Below, one piece after another: positions 1 to 9,287 of a stretch of 64,000 nucleotides of DNA (the first letter of the stretch is position 1; every line of letters starts with the position of its first letter). The stretch covers positions 62,001 to 126,000 of the forward strand of contig NZ_FOPZ01000007.1 in the NCBI RefSeq assembly GCF_900113615.1, in the 5' to 3' direction. Under the pieces are notes generated by a model. The model was given only the letters and a program-made list of their open reading frames with translations, was not told where the DNA came from and searched no databases. The position numbers were made by a program, and so were the translations under genes. The stretch comes from Halorubrum aquaticum (lineage in GTDB: Archaea > Halobacteriota > Halobacteria > Halobacteriales > Haloferacaceae).

Positions 1-3
1 CGG

Positions 4-1677
4 GTGATCGAGACGGGATATCGCGCGGGACTCGTGGCGGGACTCTGTTTCGCCGTCGCCGGCGTGGTCCTCGCCGGCGTCGGCTCCGGTCTGCTCGCGG
101 GGCTCTCCGGCGGGCTCGCAGCGACCCACGCGGTACATCGAGGGCCCGTCTGGCTCGCGGCGCTACGGCGAACCCGTGCGCTCGGGGCGACTCCCGGACT
201 CGTCGGGCGACTCGTCCTGCGGATGCGTCTCGATCCGTCGACGGAGCGCGCGGTGCGGTTCGCCGCCCGGACCGGCCGCGGACCGCTCGCGGAGAACCTG
301 CTTCGACACGAGCGACGGTGCGTCAACGGCCCGACCAGCGGGCTCCGTGGGTTCGCCCGCGAGTGGGGTCCGTGGTTCCCGGCGATCGAACGGGCGTCGA
401 CGCTCGTCCGAACCGCGGCGGCCGCGCCGGCGGAGCGCCGCGGTCGGTGCCTCGACCGGGCGCTCGAGACGACGCTCTCGGGAACGACGGAACGACTGGC
501 CGAGTTCGTCGGGGACGTCCAGGGGCCGGTCTCGGCGCTGTACGCCTTCGGCGTGCTCCTGCCCCTGGCGCTCGTGGCCTTGCTCCCGGCGGCCGCCGCC
601 TCGGGGGTACCGATCCCGCCGTCGGTCGTTGCCGGGATCTATCTGGTGGCGCTTCCCGCCGGCCTCCTCGCCGCCGCCGCGTGGCTCCTCTCGAAGCGTC
701 CGGTCGCGTTCCCGCCGCCGACGATCGGGAGCGACCACCCGGACGTCCCGGACAGACGCATCCACGCCGTCGCCGTCGGAGTGGGATCCGGCGTCGTCGC
801 CGGGATCGCGTCGGGATCGCTGGTCGCGTCGTGGGCGGCCCCGATCGGGGCGATCGGCGTCGGGACCGGAGCGGCGCTGGTCGTCGTCGTTCGACCGCGA
901 CGAGCGGTGCTCTCGCGGGTCACGGCGATCGAGAGCGGGCTCCCGGACGCGATGACGATCGTCGGGGGCGACGTCGCCGAGGGCGTCTCGGTCGAGCGTG
1001 CGGTCGCCAACGCCGGCGACAAGCTTGACGGCGCCACCGGAGACGTCTTCGAACTCGCCGCACGCCGCAGTGACACCCTCCGTGTCGACGTTCGAGAGGC
1101 GTTTCTGGGCGATGGCGGGCCGGCGGCGACGGTCCCCTCTCCGCGGGTCCAGGGAACCGTCGCCCTGTTGGCGGTCGCCGCGCGGGAGGGCCGGCCGGCA
1201 GGGGACGTGCTGTTGGAGCTCGCGGACCAACTCGAACGGCTTCGCGAGCTGGAACGCGACGCACGGAGACAGCTCGCGACGGTGACGGGGACGCTGTCGA
1301 ACACGGCGGCGGTGTTCGCCCCGCTGGTCGGCGGCGCGACGGTCGCGCTCGCGACCGGCGTCGAGACGATCGGGACCGGCGGGCTCGAGACGACCGCCGC
1401 GATGGCGAGCGATCCCCTCGCGGTCGACGGTGCCGCCGGGTCGGTCCCGTCGGCGGGAGCGGCGAGCGGGGACGCCGCGACCGCGCTGTCGGTGCCGGTT
1501 CTCGGCCGGATCGTCGGCGTCTACGTGGTCCTCCTCGCCGGGATCCTCACCGCGCTGGGGACGGGTCTCGAACGAGGCTTCGACGGGACGCTCGTCGCGT
1601 ACCGGATCGGGATCGCGCTGCCGACGGCGACGACCACGTACCTCCTCGCCTTCGCCGCGGCGGGAATGCTGTTGTAG
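4..1677 (+). CDS. Type II secretion/type IV pilus platform protein (PilC/TadC-like, T2SF)
   Basis: Probable inner-membrane platform subunit of an archaeal type IV pilus or Tad-like assembly machine; such proteins work with a PilB-type ATPase. The 557-residue protein has an N-terminal hydrophobic hairpin (about 8-40), a cytoplasmic T2SF-like stretch, membrane segments near 178-225 and 255-296, a second soluble T2SF-like region (about 300-430) and two C-terminal segments. This duplicated layout is typical of haloarchaeal PilC. The GTG start lies in a GTGA context, so it probably overlaps the stop of an upstream gene, expected to be pilB, outside the window. A start further upstream cannot be excluded because the frame is open to the window edge. 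It is followed by four small-anchor proteins that probably work with it. Confidence 0.8.
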   Translation: MIETGYRAGLVAGLCFAVAGVVLAGVGSGLLAGLSGGLAATHAVHRGPVWLAALRRTRALGATPGLVGRLVLRMRLDPSTERAVRFAARTGRGPLAENLLRHERRCVNGPTSGLRGFAREWGPWFPAIERASTLVRTAAAAPAERRGRCLDRALETTLSGTTERLAEFVGDVQGPVSALYAFGVLLPLALVALLPAAAASGVPIPPSVVAGIYLVALPAGLLAAAAWLLSKRPVAFPPPTIGSDHPDVPDRRIHAVAVGVGSGVVAGIASGSLVASWAAPIGAIGVGTGAALVVVVRPRRAVLSRVTAIESGLPDAMTIVGGDVAEGVSVERAVANAGDKLDGATGDVFELAARRSDTLRVDVREAFLGDGGPAATVPSPRVQGTVALLAVAAREGRPAGDVLLELADQLERLRELERDARRQLATVTGTLSNTAAVFAPLVGGATVALATGVETIGTGGLETTAAMASDPLAVDGAAGSVPSAGAASGDAATALSVPVLGRIVGVYVVLLAGILTALGTGLERGFDGTLVAYRIGIALPTATTTYLLAFAAAGMLL

Positions 1678-1712
1678 CCGTTCGAGACGTCGAGCGACAC
1701 CGCGGGCGACGG

Positions 1713-1720
1713 TTTATATA
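1713..1720 (+). promoter_or_regulatory. TATA box for the pil-linked anchor-protein operon
   Basis: TTTATATA lies just after the pilC stop and is centred about 26 bp before the ATG at 1743. That spacing predicts a leaderless transcript, so the downstream genes can be transcribed separately from pilC. Confidence 0.6.
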
Positions 1721-1742
1721 CCAAACCGGAACCATCCGTCTC

Positions 1743-2225
1743 ATGTTCGAGACTCACCTCGATGCCACCTACGCGTGGTTCGGCCTCGCGCTGGTGAGCG
1801 TCGCGGCCGTCGGCGTGGTCGTCGCGCTCCCGACGGCCCCGCCGCCGGACGCGGACGGCGTCGCACACACGATCGGGTCGGTGGCGGACGGCGAGTACGT
1901 CGCGACCGCCGAACACGGGTTGGCCGCCGATCGGATGCGGCTCACGCCGCGAACGATCGAACTCTCGACCGCCGGCGGCTCCGTCCGTTCGACCGTTCGA
2001 GGACCGCCGATAACGCCCGTCCCGCCGGCCGGATCCGGTGACGACCCGCGGCTTCGTCGGGTGTTGAACGGCGTTCCGCCGCGGATCGTCTTCGAGGACC
2101 CCGAGCGGTTCGCCGACGCGGCGGCGCGGGCACGGACGGCGGACCACGGGTGGCGGACCGCCCCGGAGCGACTGACCGTTCGGCAGGTTCGATACGGGGG
2201 ACACCGTGTCACGCTCGCGGGGTGA
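1743..2225 (+). CDS. Pil-linked anchored protein (DUF7283-type)
   Basis: Haloarchaeal protein of 160 residues with no known biochemical role. One hydrophobic segment (about 12-30, WFGLALVSVAAVGVVVAL) sits near the N terminus, followed by a soluble domain presumably outside the cell. This resembles a minor pilin or pseudopilin topology, but I see no clear prepilin peptidase site. It follows pilC with its own TATA box and overlaps the next start by 20 nt, so the genes are probably coupled. The DUF7283 assignment is from memory of family members beside haloarchaeal pilC genes and should be confirmed by profile search. Confidence 0.65.
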   Translation: MFETHLDATYAWFGLALVSVAAVGVVVALPTAPPPDADGVAHTIGSVADGEYVATAEHGLAADRMRLTPRTIELSTAGGSVRSTVRGPPITPVPPAGSGDDPRLRRVLNGVPPRIVFEDPERFADAAARARTADHGWRTAPERLTVRQVRYGGHRVTLAG

Positions 2226-2640
2226 GCGGTTCGGCGGAGCCGACCGAGCCGCGGTCGAACCGCTCGCCGCGCTGGTCGCCGTGCTCGCGGTCGGTGCGGC
2301 CCTCGGGCTGTACGTGACGGCGCTCGACGACGCGACGCCGGGACCCGAAGACCCCGCCGCCGATGCCGCCGACGCCGCCCTGGACCGGATCGAACGCGAC
2401 GCGACGGTCGGCGGGATCGTCCGTCCGGATCGGTTGCGTCGTCTCGAGGACGAGACGCCGGCGGTCGTCGAACTGGAGACGGAGCGACGACGGTGGCGGG
2501 TCGGCGTGGGTGCGGTCTCCCCCGACGCCGGCGGTCGGATCGATCCCCGTTCTCCCGCGGTCGCGCAGCGGTCGGTGACGGTGGCCGTCTCCCCCGGCGA
2601 GAACGTTCGCGGCGTGCTCCGGGTGGTGGTCCGGCGATGA
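2206..2640 (+). CDS. Pil-linked anchored protein (DUF7285-type)
   Basis: Small protein (144 residues) with an arginine-rich N terminus, one hydrophobic helix (about 18-38, PLAALVAVLAVGAALGLYV) and an acidic soluble domain. The layout resembles TadE/TadG or pseudopilin subunits that are anchored by one helix. No enzyme motif is visible. The GTG start overlaps the preceding gene by 20 nt, and the stop overlaps the next ATG in an ATGA, so translational coupling is likely. The family name is recalled, not searched; the start could lie slightly downstream because no in-frame ATG is available. Confidence 0.6.
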   Translation: MSRSRGERFGGADRAAVEPLAALVAVLAVGAALGLYVTALDDATPGPEDPAADAADAALDRIERDATVGGIVRPDRLRRLEDETPAVVELETERRRWRVGVGAVSPDAGGRIDPRSPAVAQRSVTVAVSPGENVRGVLRVVVRR

Positions 2641-3200
2641 CGAGCACCGTTCTCGACGTGACGGTCATGCTGCTCTGCGTCTCCGCGAGCGTCATCGCGC
2701 TCGGCACCGTCGGGACCGATACCGAAACGGGAGCGGACGCCGCCGCGGACGCCGCCGACCGGCTCGCGACCGAGACCGCGACGGTGACCTACGAGGTCGA
2801 TGGCGGAGATCACGAGTCGCGGACGGTTCACGCGACCCTCGTGGAACTGCTCGCGGCGTCCGTACGGGGGCCGTCGGGGACGGACCGCGAAACCGTGGAC
2901 CGGTTCCGGTCCCGCGTGCTCGACCGCGTGACGGACGCGCTCGACGGACGGTTTCGGGTCGACGTACGGTACGAGACGAACGACCCGTCGTCGGGGATCG
3001 ACGCGCTGGGCGGAGGTGGCCACCACGTCCGAGACGGGGACGGGATCGGTCCGTGGACGGTCACGATCGGAAACGAACCGCCCGCGAACGCCGACGTGAC
3101 CGCGGCCGTTCTCACGCATCCCGGCCCGGATCGGATCGGTTCGGCTCGGATCGACCCGGACGGACCAGGGCGGTTTCGGATCGTCGTGAGGGCGTGGTAG
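2637..3200 (+). CDS. Pil-linked anchored protein (DUF7284-type)
   Basis: Protein of 187 residues that begins almost immediately with a hydrophobic helix (about 6-24, LDVTVMLLCVSASVIALG), like a pseudopilin or TadE-type subunit, then continues as an acidic domain rich in D, T and V. The ATG lies in an ATGA overlap with the upstream stop, which fixes the start, and the next gene begins on the base after its TAG stop. No catalytic motif is seen. Function is inferred only from tight linkage to pilC; the DUF number is from memory. Confidence 0.6.
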   Translation: MTSTVLDVTVMLLCVSASVIALGTVGTDTETGADAAADAADRLATETATVTYEVDGGDHESRTVHATLVELLAASVRGPSGTDRETVDRFRSRVLDRVTDALDGRFRVDVRYETNDPSSGIDALGGGGHHVRDGDGIGPWTVTIGNEPPANADVTAAVLTHPGPDRIGSARIDPDGPGRFRIVVRAW

Positions 3201-6200
3201 ATGGGGAGATCGAGACGCGTTCGCACGGTGTCGCTCGCCGACGACGAACGGGCCCGGGTTCCGTTCGCGCTCGTCGGCGTGCTGCTTCTCGTGACCAGTT
3301 CGGCGTACGCCGCCGGCGTCGTCGATCAGGGTCTCGTGAGCGAGGACCGGAGCGTCGAACGCGCGATGGAACGGGTGGACGCGGACGCGACGGCGGCGCT
3401 CAGACACGCCGCTCGCGAGGCCGCCCACGACGCCGCCGAACGACCGGTGACTCGAGCAACGGCGATCGAACGCGACGGTGCGGGTCCCGCGTGGCGGACC
3501 GCCGACGGGACGCCGACGGACGCCGTCCGTTCCGGCTCCGCCTTCGAGGACGCGTTCCGGATCCGGCTGGCGCTCGCCGGCACGGAGGCGCTGGACGCGG
3601 TGACCGCCGGGGTCGGCGACGTCTCCGTCACCGCCGGGTTCGAACGGATCGACGGTCCGCTCGCGCCGAGCGATCTGGAGTCGCTCCGGGAGACGGTACG
3701 TGCGGAGCCGGTCGCGGACGGGACGGCCGTTCGCGTGGTCTTCGAGGACGTGACGCTGACCGCGACGCGGAGCGGTTGGACGGTGGGCGAGCGAACCGAG
3801 AACCGGACCGTCGTCGTCGCCGTTCCGACGTTCGCGGCCCACGAGCGGACCGAGCGGTTCGAGACGCGGCTGAATCGCGGTCCCGTCGAGGGTCCGGGAC
3901 TCGGTCGACAGCTGACCGCCAGTCTCTATCCGGTGACGTGGGCTCGAGGGTACGGCCAGTACGCCGGCGCGCCGATCGAGAACGTGCTCGCGAACCGGCA
4001 CGTCGAGCTGTCGACGAACGCCGGGATCGTCAGGACCCAGCGGGACGTGTTCGGCACGAGCGACCCGGACGCTCGAGGCGGCGTCGCCGAGGCAACGGCG
4101 AGGACCGGGCTGACGGACCTCCTCGCGCCGACGGAGTTGGACGAGTCGGCGTGGAGCGAGCGCGTCCTCGACACGCCGACGCCCGACCCGAACGCCGGCG
4201 GAGACGGGTTCGGACCGGCGAGAAACCACTCCGACCGGACGACGTCGGTCTCGGTCGGTCACGCGGCCGACGTGGCCGCCGTGTCGGTCCACGACGATCT
4301 GGAGGCCGAAATGCGGGACAGCTACCGGGTGGAGGCGTCGCTCGAGGTTTCCGCCGACCGGTTCGTCGCGGGCGGGCGGCCGCGACCGCCGCGGCCGAGC
4401 GGTGGCGCGGGGCGATGGGAACGGGTGAGCGTGTCAACCGACGAGACCACGCGCGTCGTCTCCGACGACGGGACACCGACGGGCGTCCCGTCCGGCACCG
4501 TCGAATCGGGCGAGCGGGTCGATTTCGGTTCGACGACCCGCGAGGTCAGGATCGAACGGGTCGCGACCGGTCGGTGGAAGCAGGTCGTCAGACGAAAGGT
4601 CGTCGTCGAGTCGGCGGTGGTGGACGAGAACGGAACCGTCCTGAAACCGGCAACGTACGGGATGCGCGACGTGGTCGTCGACCGGGAGACGACCCGGGCG
4701 AGCGCGACCGACCGGTACCGCGTCTCGGTCGACGTGACCGGGAGATACGAGCCGCGAGACCGCGCTCCCGATCGACCGACCGGGACGTTCGGCGCCGGAG
4801 ACGGAACCGGCGGGGCCGACCTCACCGGAACGCCTGCCGCCGCTCGATCGGATCTCGGCGTCGACGAAGCCCGCGACGTCGACCGGCTCGCTCGAGAGGC
4901 GGTCGACCACGGCGACGTCGAGCGCTCGACCGTCGTGTTCGGCGAGCGATCGGAGCGGGCGGTGGAGCGGGTCAGGTCCGACCTCGACGACCTCCGGGTC
5001 GTGGTCCGAGGGATCGAATCCGAACTGTCCATGGAGGAGATGGCAGTCGGCGAGGCGGACCCGTACGGCGGACTCGCCGGGACGATCCGCGACCGTCGGA
5101 GCGATCTCGTGGACGCGCCGCGGACCTACGACGGCGCGGTCGACCGGGCGCGGATCTCGGTCCGGATCGCCTATCTCGAGTCGGTCGCCGAGGAGTTGGA
5201 ATCGGCGAGCGAGGACGAGGAGGTCGCCACCGACGCGTTCCTCGAGCGGGTGGAGGACGCGTTCGGCGGGCCGTCGATCGGGGAGGTCATCGCGAGCCGA
5301 GAGGCCGCACGCGACACGGAGACGTACCGGATCGGCGACGAGGGGCCGGGCGGCTCCGTCGAGTTGACGCCGAACGCCTCCCCCGGGTACCTCCCGCGGA
5401 CCGCCGTCGACGGGGCGACCGTCGAGGCCGTCGACGGGACGACCACTCGACCGCTCGCCGTCCGGAACCTCAACTACGTGACCGTCCCGTACGGCGACGT
5501 GGCGAGTGGCGTGGTCGAGCGGGTGCTCGGGAGCGGGGACCACGTTCGGATCGGCGTGGCCGGACGCGTCCTCCTCGCGGCCGATCGGTCGCTCGCGGAA
5601 CGGAGCGATCCCGATCTGCGGGCCGACAGGAACGAGCTCGCGGACCGGGTCGAATCGGCGAGCGCGACCGTCGACCGTGAACTGGTCGCCACGCTCGGAG
5701 ACCGGACCGCGTTGACGCGCTCCGACGCGCGGGCGGTCGTCGGGGCGGTCGCGGGAGAGTACGGGTCGCCGGGCTCGCGTGCGGTCGCCATCGACGAGGG
5801 CGAGTACGCGGATCGGATCGCGTCCGAGGCCGCGAGCGTCGAGGAGTTGTCCGACGGAGAGGAGGGGGCGATCGCGGCGCGGCTCCGCGTCACGCTCCGG
5901 GACGCGACCGGTCGGGACGCCGTCCGGATCCCGACGAGGTTCGTCGACGGGCCGACCGAGGCGGTACGAGGACACGTTCGCGGGGAGATCGAGGGCGCGG
6001 TCGAGGACGAACTGCGACGCGGGAGCGAGGCGGCCGTCGATCGGTGGGCGTCGGACTCCGATCGAGCGGTCGCGCGCTGGATGCGGGAGCCGAATCGAAG
6101 CATCGGGGCGGGACTCCCCGTCGCTCCCGTTCCGGGGTACTGGGTGGCGACGGTCAATGCCTGGCGAGTCGAGGCTCGCGGCGAGTACCCGCGGTTCACG

Positions 6201-6416
6201 CTGTCCGGCGACGTCGGGACGCCGAACCGCCCCTTCGAGTACGTCCGTGAGGAGGCAACGGTGACCGTCGACGTCGGCGGCGAGCGAGTCGAACTGGGAC
6301 GGACGGAGCCGGTTCGGTTCGAGACCGAGACCGTCGTCGTGGTCGCGGTTCCCGCGGGTTCGCCCGGCGTCGGGGACGTGGACGGGACGCGAGACGAGAC
6401 CTCTCCCGGGTGGTGA
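3201..6416 (+). CDS. Large pil-linked anchored surface protein (DUF7286-type)
   Basis: Very long protein (1071 residues) with one N-terminal hydrophobic helix (about 19-41, RVPFALVGVLLLVTSSAYAA) and an acidic, probably extracellular remainder with no enzyme motif that I recognise. The stretch around residues 555-700 is charged and helical and could form coiled coils. It begins directly after the preceding stop and ends the operon. Its size and single anchor suggest a large external component, perhaps the tip or scaffold of the structure assembled by the upstream PilC-like protein. That role is inference from context alone. Confidence 0.6.
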   Translation: MGRSRRVRTVSLADDERARVPFALVGVLLLVTSSAYAAGVVDQGLVSEDRSVERAMERVDADATAALRHAAREAAHDAAERPVTRATAIERDGAGPAWRTADGTPTDAVRSGSAFEDAFRIRLALAGTEALDAVTAGVGDVSVTAGFERIDGPLAPSDLESLRETVRAEPVADGTAVRVVFEDVTLTATRSGWTVGERTENRTVVVAVPTFAAHERTERFETRLNRGPVEGPGLGRQLTASLYPVTWARGYGQYAGAPIENVLANRHVELSTNAGIVRTQRDVFGTSDPDARGGVAEATARTGLTDLLAPTELDESAWSERVLDTPTPDPNAGGDGFGPARNHSDRTTSVSVGHAADVAAVSVHDDLEAEMRDSYRVEASLEVSADRFVAGGRPRPPRPSGGAGRWERVSVSTDETTRVVSDDGTPTGVPSGTVESGERVDFGSTTREVRIERVATGRWKQVVRRKVVVESAVVDENGTVLKPATYGMRDVVVDRETTRASATDRYRVSVDVTGRYEPRDRAPDRPTGTFGAGDGTGGADLTGTPAAARSDLGVDEARDVDRLAREAVDHGDVERSTVVFGERSERAVERVRSDLDDLRVVVRGIESELSMEEMAVGEADPYGGLAGTIRDRRSDLVDAPRTYDGAVDRARISVRIAYLESVAEELESASEDEEVATDAFLERVEDAFGGPSIGEVIASREAARDTETYRIGDEGPGGSVELTPNASPGYLPRTAVDGATVEAVDGTTTRPLAVRNLNYVTVPYGDVASGVVERVLGSGDHVRIGVAGRVLLAADRSLAERSDPDLRADRNELADRVESASATVDRELVATLGDRTALTRSDARAVVGAVAGEYGSPGSRAVAIDEGEYADRIASEAASVEELSDGEEGAIAARLRVTLRDATGRDAVRIPTRFVDGPTEAVRGHVRGEIEGAVEDELRRGSEAAVDRWASDSDRAVARWMREPNRSIGAGLPVAPVPGYWVATVNAWRVEARGEYPRFTLSGDVGTPNRPFEYVREEATVTVDVGGERVELGRTEPVRFETETVVVVAVPAGSPGVGDVDGTRDETSPGW

Positions 6417-6484
6417 GCGCGGAAATCGAAACCGCCCGTGTGGCCGACCGGAGGCGTTTTGGGACGCGACCGCCGATCACGGGT

Positions 6485-6967
6485 ATGTTCCACGAGGTCG
6501 TCGACGGGTCGGGCGGACCCGCCTCGATCGACGGCGGAGAGGCCGACCAGAGTGATGTTGAGGGTGGCGAGGAGATCGAGGCAACGGCGCTCTCGGCGGC
6601 GTTCGAGTCGATGCTGATCGAGGCGGCCGCCGAGGTCGTTCGCGATGGAACCGGCGACGGACCGTCGATCGATCCGGCGATCATCGAGGCGATCGACGAC
6701 GGCGACGCCGCGAGCCTGACCGTCGAGGAGGCGGTATCGGTCCTCGCGGCCGCCGACGGCCGCGACGCCGACGCGATGGTCGCCGAGCTCCGGGACCACC
6801 TCCTCATGGGAATGGCGACGGCGGTGCTCGACGTCGACACGATCGCGGCGTCGATCGACGCCGACCTCACCGGCCAGGAGGTCCAGCAGGTCCTCGAGGG
6901 TCGCGCGGCGATGACGCTCGACCAGCTCGCGGAGGTCATGGCGGTCGTCGAGACGCGCAAGCCATGA
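6485..6967 (+). CDS. DUF5791-type haloarchaeal protein
   Basis: Soluble acidic protein of 160 residues, apparently all alpha-helical, with no recognised catalytic motif. The ATG at 6485 is preferred over upstream frame extension because the protein becomes family-like there. The stop overlaps the ATG of the downstream SDR gene by 4 nt (ATGA), so the two are probably co-expressed. The assignment to DUF5791 is recalled and the function is unknown. Confidence 0.6.
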   Translation: MFHEVVDGSGGPASIDGGEADQSDVEGGEEIEATALSAAFESMLIEAAAEVVRDGTGDGPSIDPAIIEAIDDGDAASLTVEEAVSVLAAADGRDADAMVAELRDHLLMGMATAVLDVDTIAASIDADLTGQEVQQVLEGRAAMTLDQLAEVMAVVETRKP

Positions 6968-7866
6968 GGGTCGCCATCGTCGGCTGCGGCTACGTCGGGC
7001 TCGCGCTCGCGGGGCAGCTCGCCGACCGCGACCACGACGTGACCGGGGTTCGGCGGTCGGACGCGGGACTCGACACGGTCGAGGCGGTCGCCGAGGGCGT
7101 CGGATCCGTTCGCGCGGACGCGACCGATCCGGCCTCGCTCGCCGCGCTGCCCGACGCGGACGCGGTCGTGTTCGCGGCCAGTTCGGGCGGTCGGGGCGCC
7201 GAGGCCGCCCGCGAGGTCTACGTCGACGGACTCCGGAACGTCGTCGAGGAGTACGGCGGCCGCGCCAGCGCCCCCGACCGGTTGGTGTACACGTCCTCGA
7301 CCGGCGTGTACGGCGATCACGGCGGCGCGTGGGTCGACGAGGGGACGCCGATCGAGCCCACCACCGAGAAGACGCGGGTGCTCGCCGAGGCGGAGCGCGT
7401 CGCGCTCGAGGGAGCGGCCGAGCACGGCATCGACGGCACGGTCGCGCGGTTCGCGGGCCTGTACGGGCCGGATCGGTATCGGCTCGACCGGTACCTCGAG
7501 GGACCGGTGACCGCCGGCTACCTCAACATGGTTCACCGCGACGACGCCGCGGGCGCGATACGGTTCCTCCTCGAGACGGACGCAGCCCGCGGGGAGCCCG
7601 TGGTCGTCGTCGACGACGAGCCGGTCGAGAAACACGCGTTCGCCGACTGGCTCGCCGACGAGTGCGGGGTCGACCGGCCGGAGAAGCGCTCGAAGGAGGC
7701 ACGGATCGCCGCGGGCGACCTCTCGACTGCGGCCGAACGCCGGATCCGGACGAGCAAGCGGTGTTCGAACGAACGGCTGCGAGGGCTCGGATACGAGTTC
7801 GCGTACCCGACGTTCCGCGAGGGCTATCGCGACGCGGTAGACGAGTTCCGCCGATCGCGGGAGTGA
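6964..7866 (+). CDS. NAD(P)-dependent epimerase/dehydratase-type SDR protein
   Basis: Extended short-chain dehydrogenase/reductase of 300 residues, cytoplasmic. The N terminus has the Rossmann signature VAIVGCGYVGLALA. The central strand carries YTSSTGVYGDHGG, containing the active-site Ser/Thr and Tyr region, followed by LARFAGLYGP-like substrate-loop residues. It resembles the YeeZ/nucleotide-sugar epimerase group, but the substrate cannot be told. The start overlaps the preceding gene's stop by 4 nt. Confidence 0.75.
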   Translation: MRVAIVGCGYVGLALAGQLADRDHDVTGVRRSDAGLDTVEAVAEGVGSVRADATDPASLAALPDADAVVFAASSGGRGAEAAREVYVDGLRNVVEEYGGRASAPDRLVYTSSTGVYGDHGGAWVDEGTPIEPTTEKTRVLAEAERVALEGAAEHGIDGTVARFAGLYGPDRYRLDRYLEGPVTAGYLNMVHRDDAAGAIRFLLETDAARGEPVVVVDDEPVEKHAFADWLADECGVDRPEKRSKEARIAAGDLSTAAERRIRTSKRCSNERLRGLGYEFAYPTFREGYRDAVDEFRRSRE

Positions 7867-8021
7867 GGCGGTCGCCGATCGGCGGTCGGCGGTCGAGAGC
7901 CGGTGGCGCGTCACGGGTCGGTGGAGCGTCGCGATCCGGCCGATCGTCGCGATCCGGTCGGATCCACGAGGTCGGAACTCCCACGAAGCTTCTTGTGGTC
8001 CCGGTGACTCCGGGGGGACGT

Positions 8022-9197
8022 ATGTGGGCCCCAGCAACGGTCAGCGGGCGGCTCTCGGAGGCGGAGGCGTTCGTCCGGGAGAACCCCGAACTGGCCGCCA
8101 GCGCGGTCCTCGGTGCGGTCGTCGTGCTCGTCAGCACGTACGCGTTCGTCCGGGCGCGGCGGCCGGCGGGCGAGGAGTTCCGGCGGCTGCTGGCGGACGA
8201 ATCGGAGATCGCGGTGCTGATGCACCCCAATCCGGACCCGGACGCGATGGCGGCGGCGATCGGCGTCTCGTCGCTGGCGGACCAACTCGACGTCGACGCG
8301 ACCATCCAGTATCCGGGACAGATCCGCCATCAGGAGAACCGGGCGTTCCGAACGGTGCTGGACCTCGAGCTCGACCGGATCGACCACGTCAGCGACCTCG
8401 CGGCGGAGACGGTCGTCCTCGTCGACCACAACGAGGCGCGCGGGTTCGCCGGGGCCGACGGCGTGTTGCCGACCGCCGTCGTCGACCACCATCCGGGGGA
8501 CGGACGCGGCGACGAGTTCACCGACGTCCGGACCGACTACGGGGCGACCGCCTCCGTCGTCGCGGAGTACTTCGACGACATGGGAGCGATCCCCGTGCCG
8601 CCGGACAAACACGCGAGCGAGACGGGCGGCGACCTCGTCCTGTCCACCCGGGCGGCGACCGGGCTCCTCTACGGCATCCTCACCGACACCAAACACCTCA
8701 CCGTCGGCGCGAGCGAGCCGGACTTCGCCTCGGCGGCGTACGTCTACCCCGGCGTCGACCAGGACCGGCTGGACCGGATCGCCAACCCCGCCGTCGACGC
8801 GGAGGTACTGGAGGTGAAAGCCCGCGCGATAGCCGGCCGGCAGATCGAGGGGTCGTTCGCGGTCGCGGACGTCGGCGGCGTGAACAACGTCGACGCGATC
8901 CCGCAGGCGGCCGACGAGCTGATCCAGCTCGAGGGCGTCAGCGCGGTCGTCGTCATCGGGGAGCGTGACGGCACGATCCACCTCTCGGGACGGTCCCGCG
9001 ACGACCGGGTCCACATGGGCAACGCCATCGACTCGGTGCTCTCGGAGGTCACGAACGGGAACGGCGGCGGCCACTCGCGCATGGGCGGCGGCACGATCAC
9101 CCCGGAGGTGGACCCCACGGGAGAATCGGAGCCGGAGACGGTCGACCGTGACGGGCTGGCGGACGCCCTCTTCCGGGCCATGGCCGGCGACGTGTGA
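8022..9197 (+). CDS. Membrane-anchored DHH/DHHA1 phosphoesterase
   Basis: Predicted metal-dependent phosphodiesterase of 391 residues. A single membrane helix near 28-45 anchors a cytoplasmic DHH domain. Its metal ligands are visible in HPNPDPDAMA (about 67-76), VLVDHNEA, the eponymous AVVDHHPGD, and GILTDTKHL. A C-terminal DHHA1 domain carries GNGGGHSRMGGG. DHH-DHHA1 enzymes degrade nanoRNA, pAp or cyclic dinucleotides; the membrane anchor makes cyclic di-AMP turnover one possibility, but nothing in the sequence decides the substrate. The ATG at 8022 is chosen because it precedes the anchor closely. Confidence 0.8.
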   Translation: MWAPATVSGRLSEAEAFVRENPELAASAVLGAVVVLVSTYAFVRARRPAGEEFRRLLADESEIAVLMHPNPDPDAMAAAIGVSSLADQLDVDATIQYPGQIRHQENRAFRTVLDLELDRIDHVSDLAAETVVLVDHNEARGFAGADGVLPTAVVDHHPGDGRGDEFTDVRTDYGATASVVAEYFDDMGAIPVPPDKHASETGGDLVLSTRAATGLLYGILTDTKHLTVGASEPDFASAAYVYPGVDQDRLDRIANPAVDAEVLEVKARAIAGRQIEGSFAVADVGGVNNVDAIPQAADELIQLEGVSAVVVIGERDGTIHLSGRSRDDRVHMGNAIDSVLSEVTNGNGGGHSRMGGGTITPEVDPTGESEPETVDRDGLADALFRAMAGDV

Positions 9198-9287
9198 CGG
9201 GCGGGATCCGACCGCGACGACGTACCATCGCGACGGGGCGGTCGAACCGACGGTAACGATTAAGCCGGAACCGCCGGATCGGAGGGT

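Noticed and set aside
1521-4292. Very long antisense reading frames, as here opposite the pil genes
   Set aside because: They arise because GC-rich haloarchaeal codon use removes stops on the other strand; products are Arg/Gly/Pro-rich and basic, unlike the acidic proteome.
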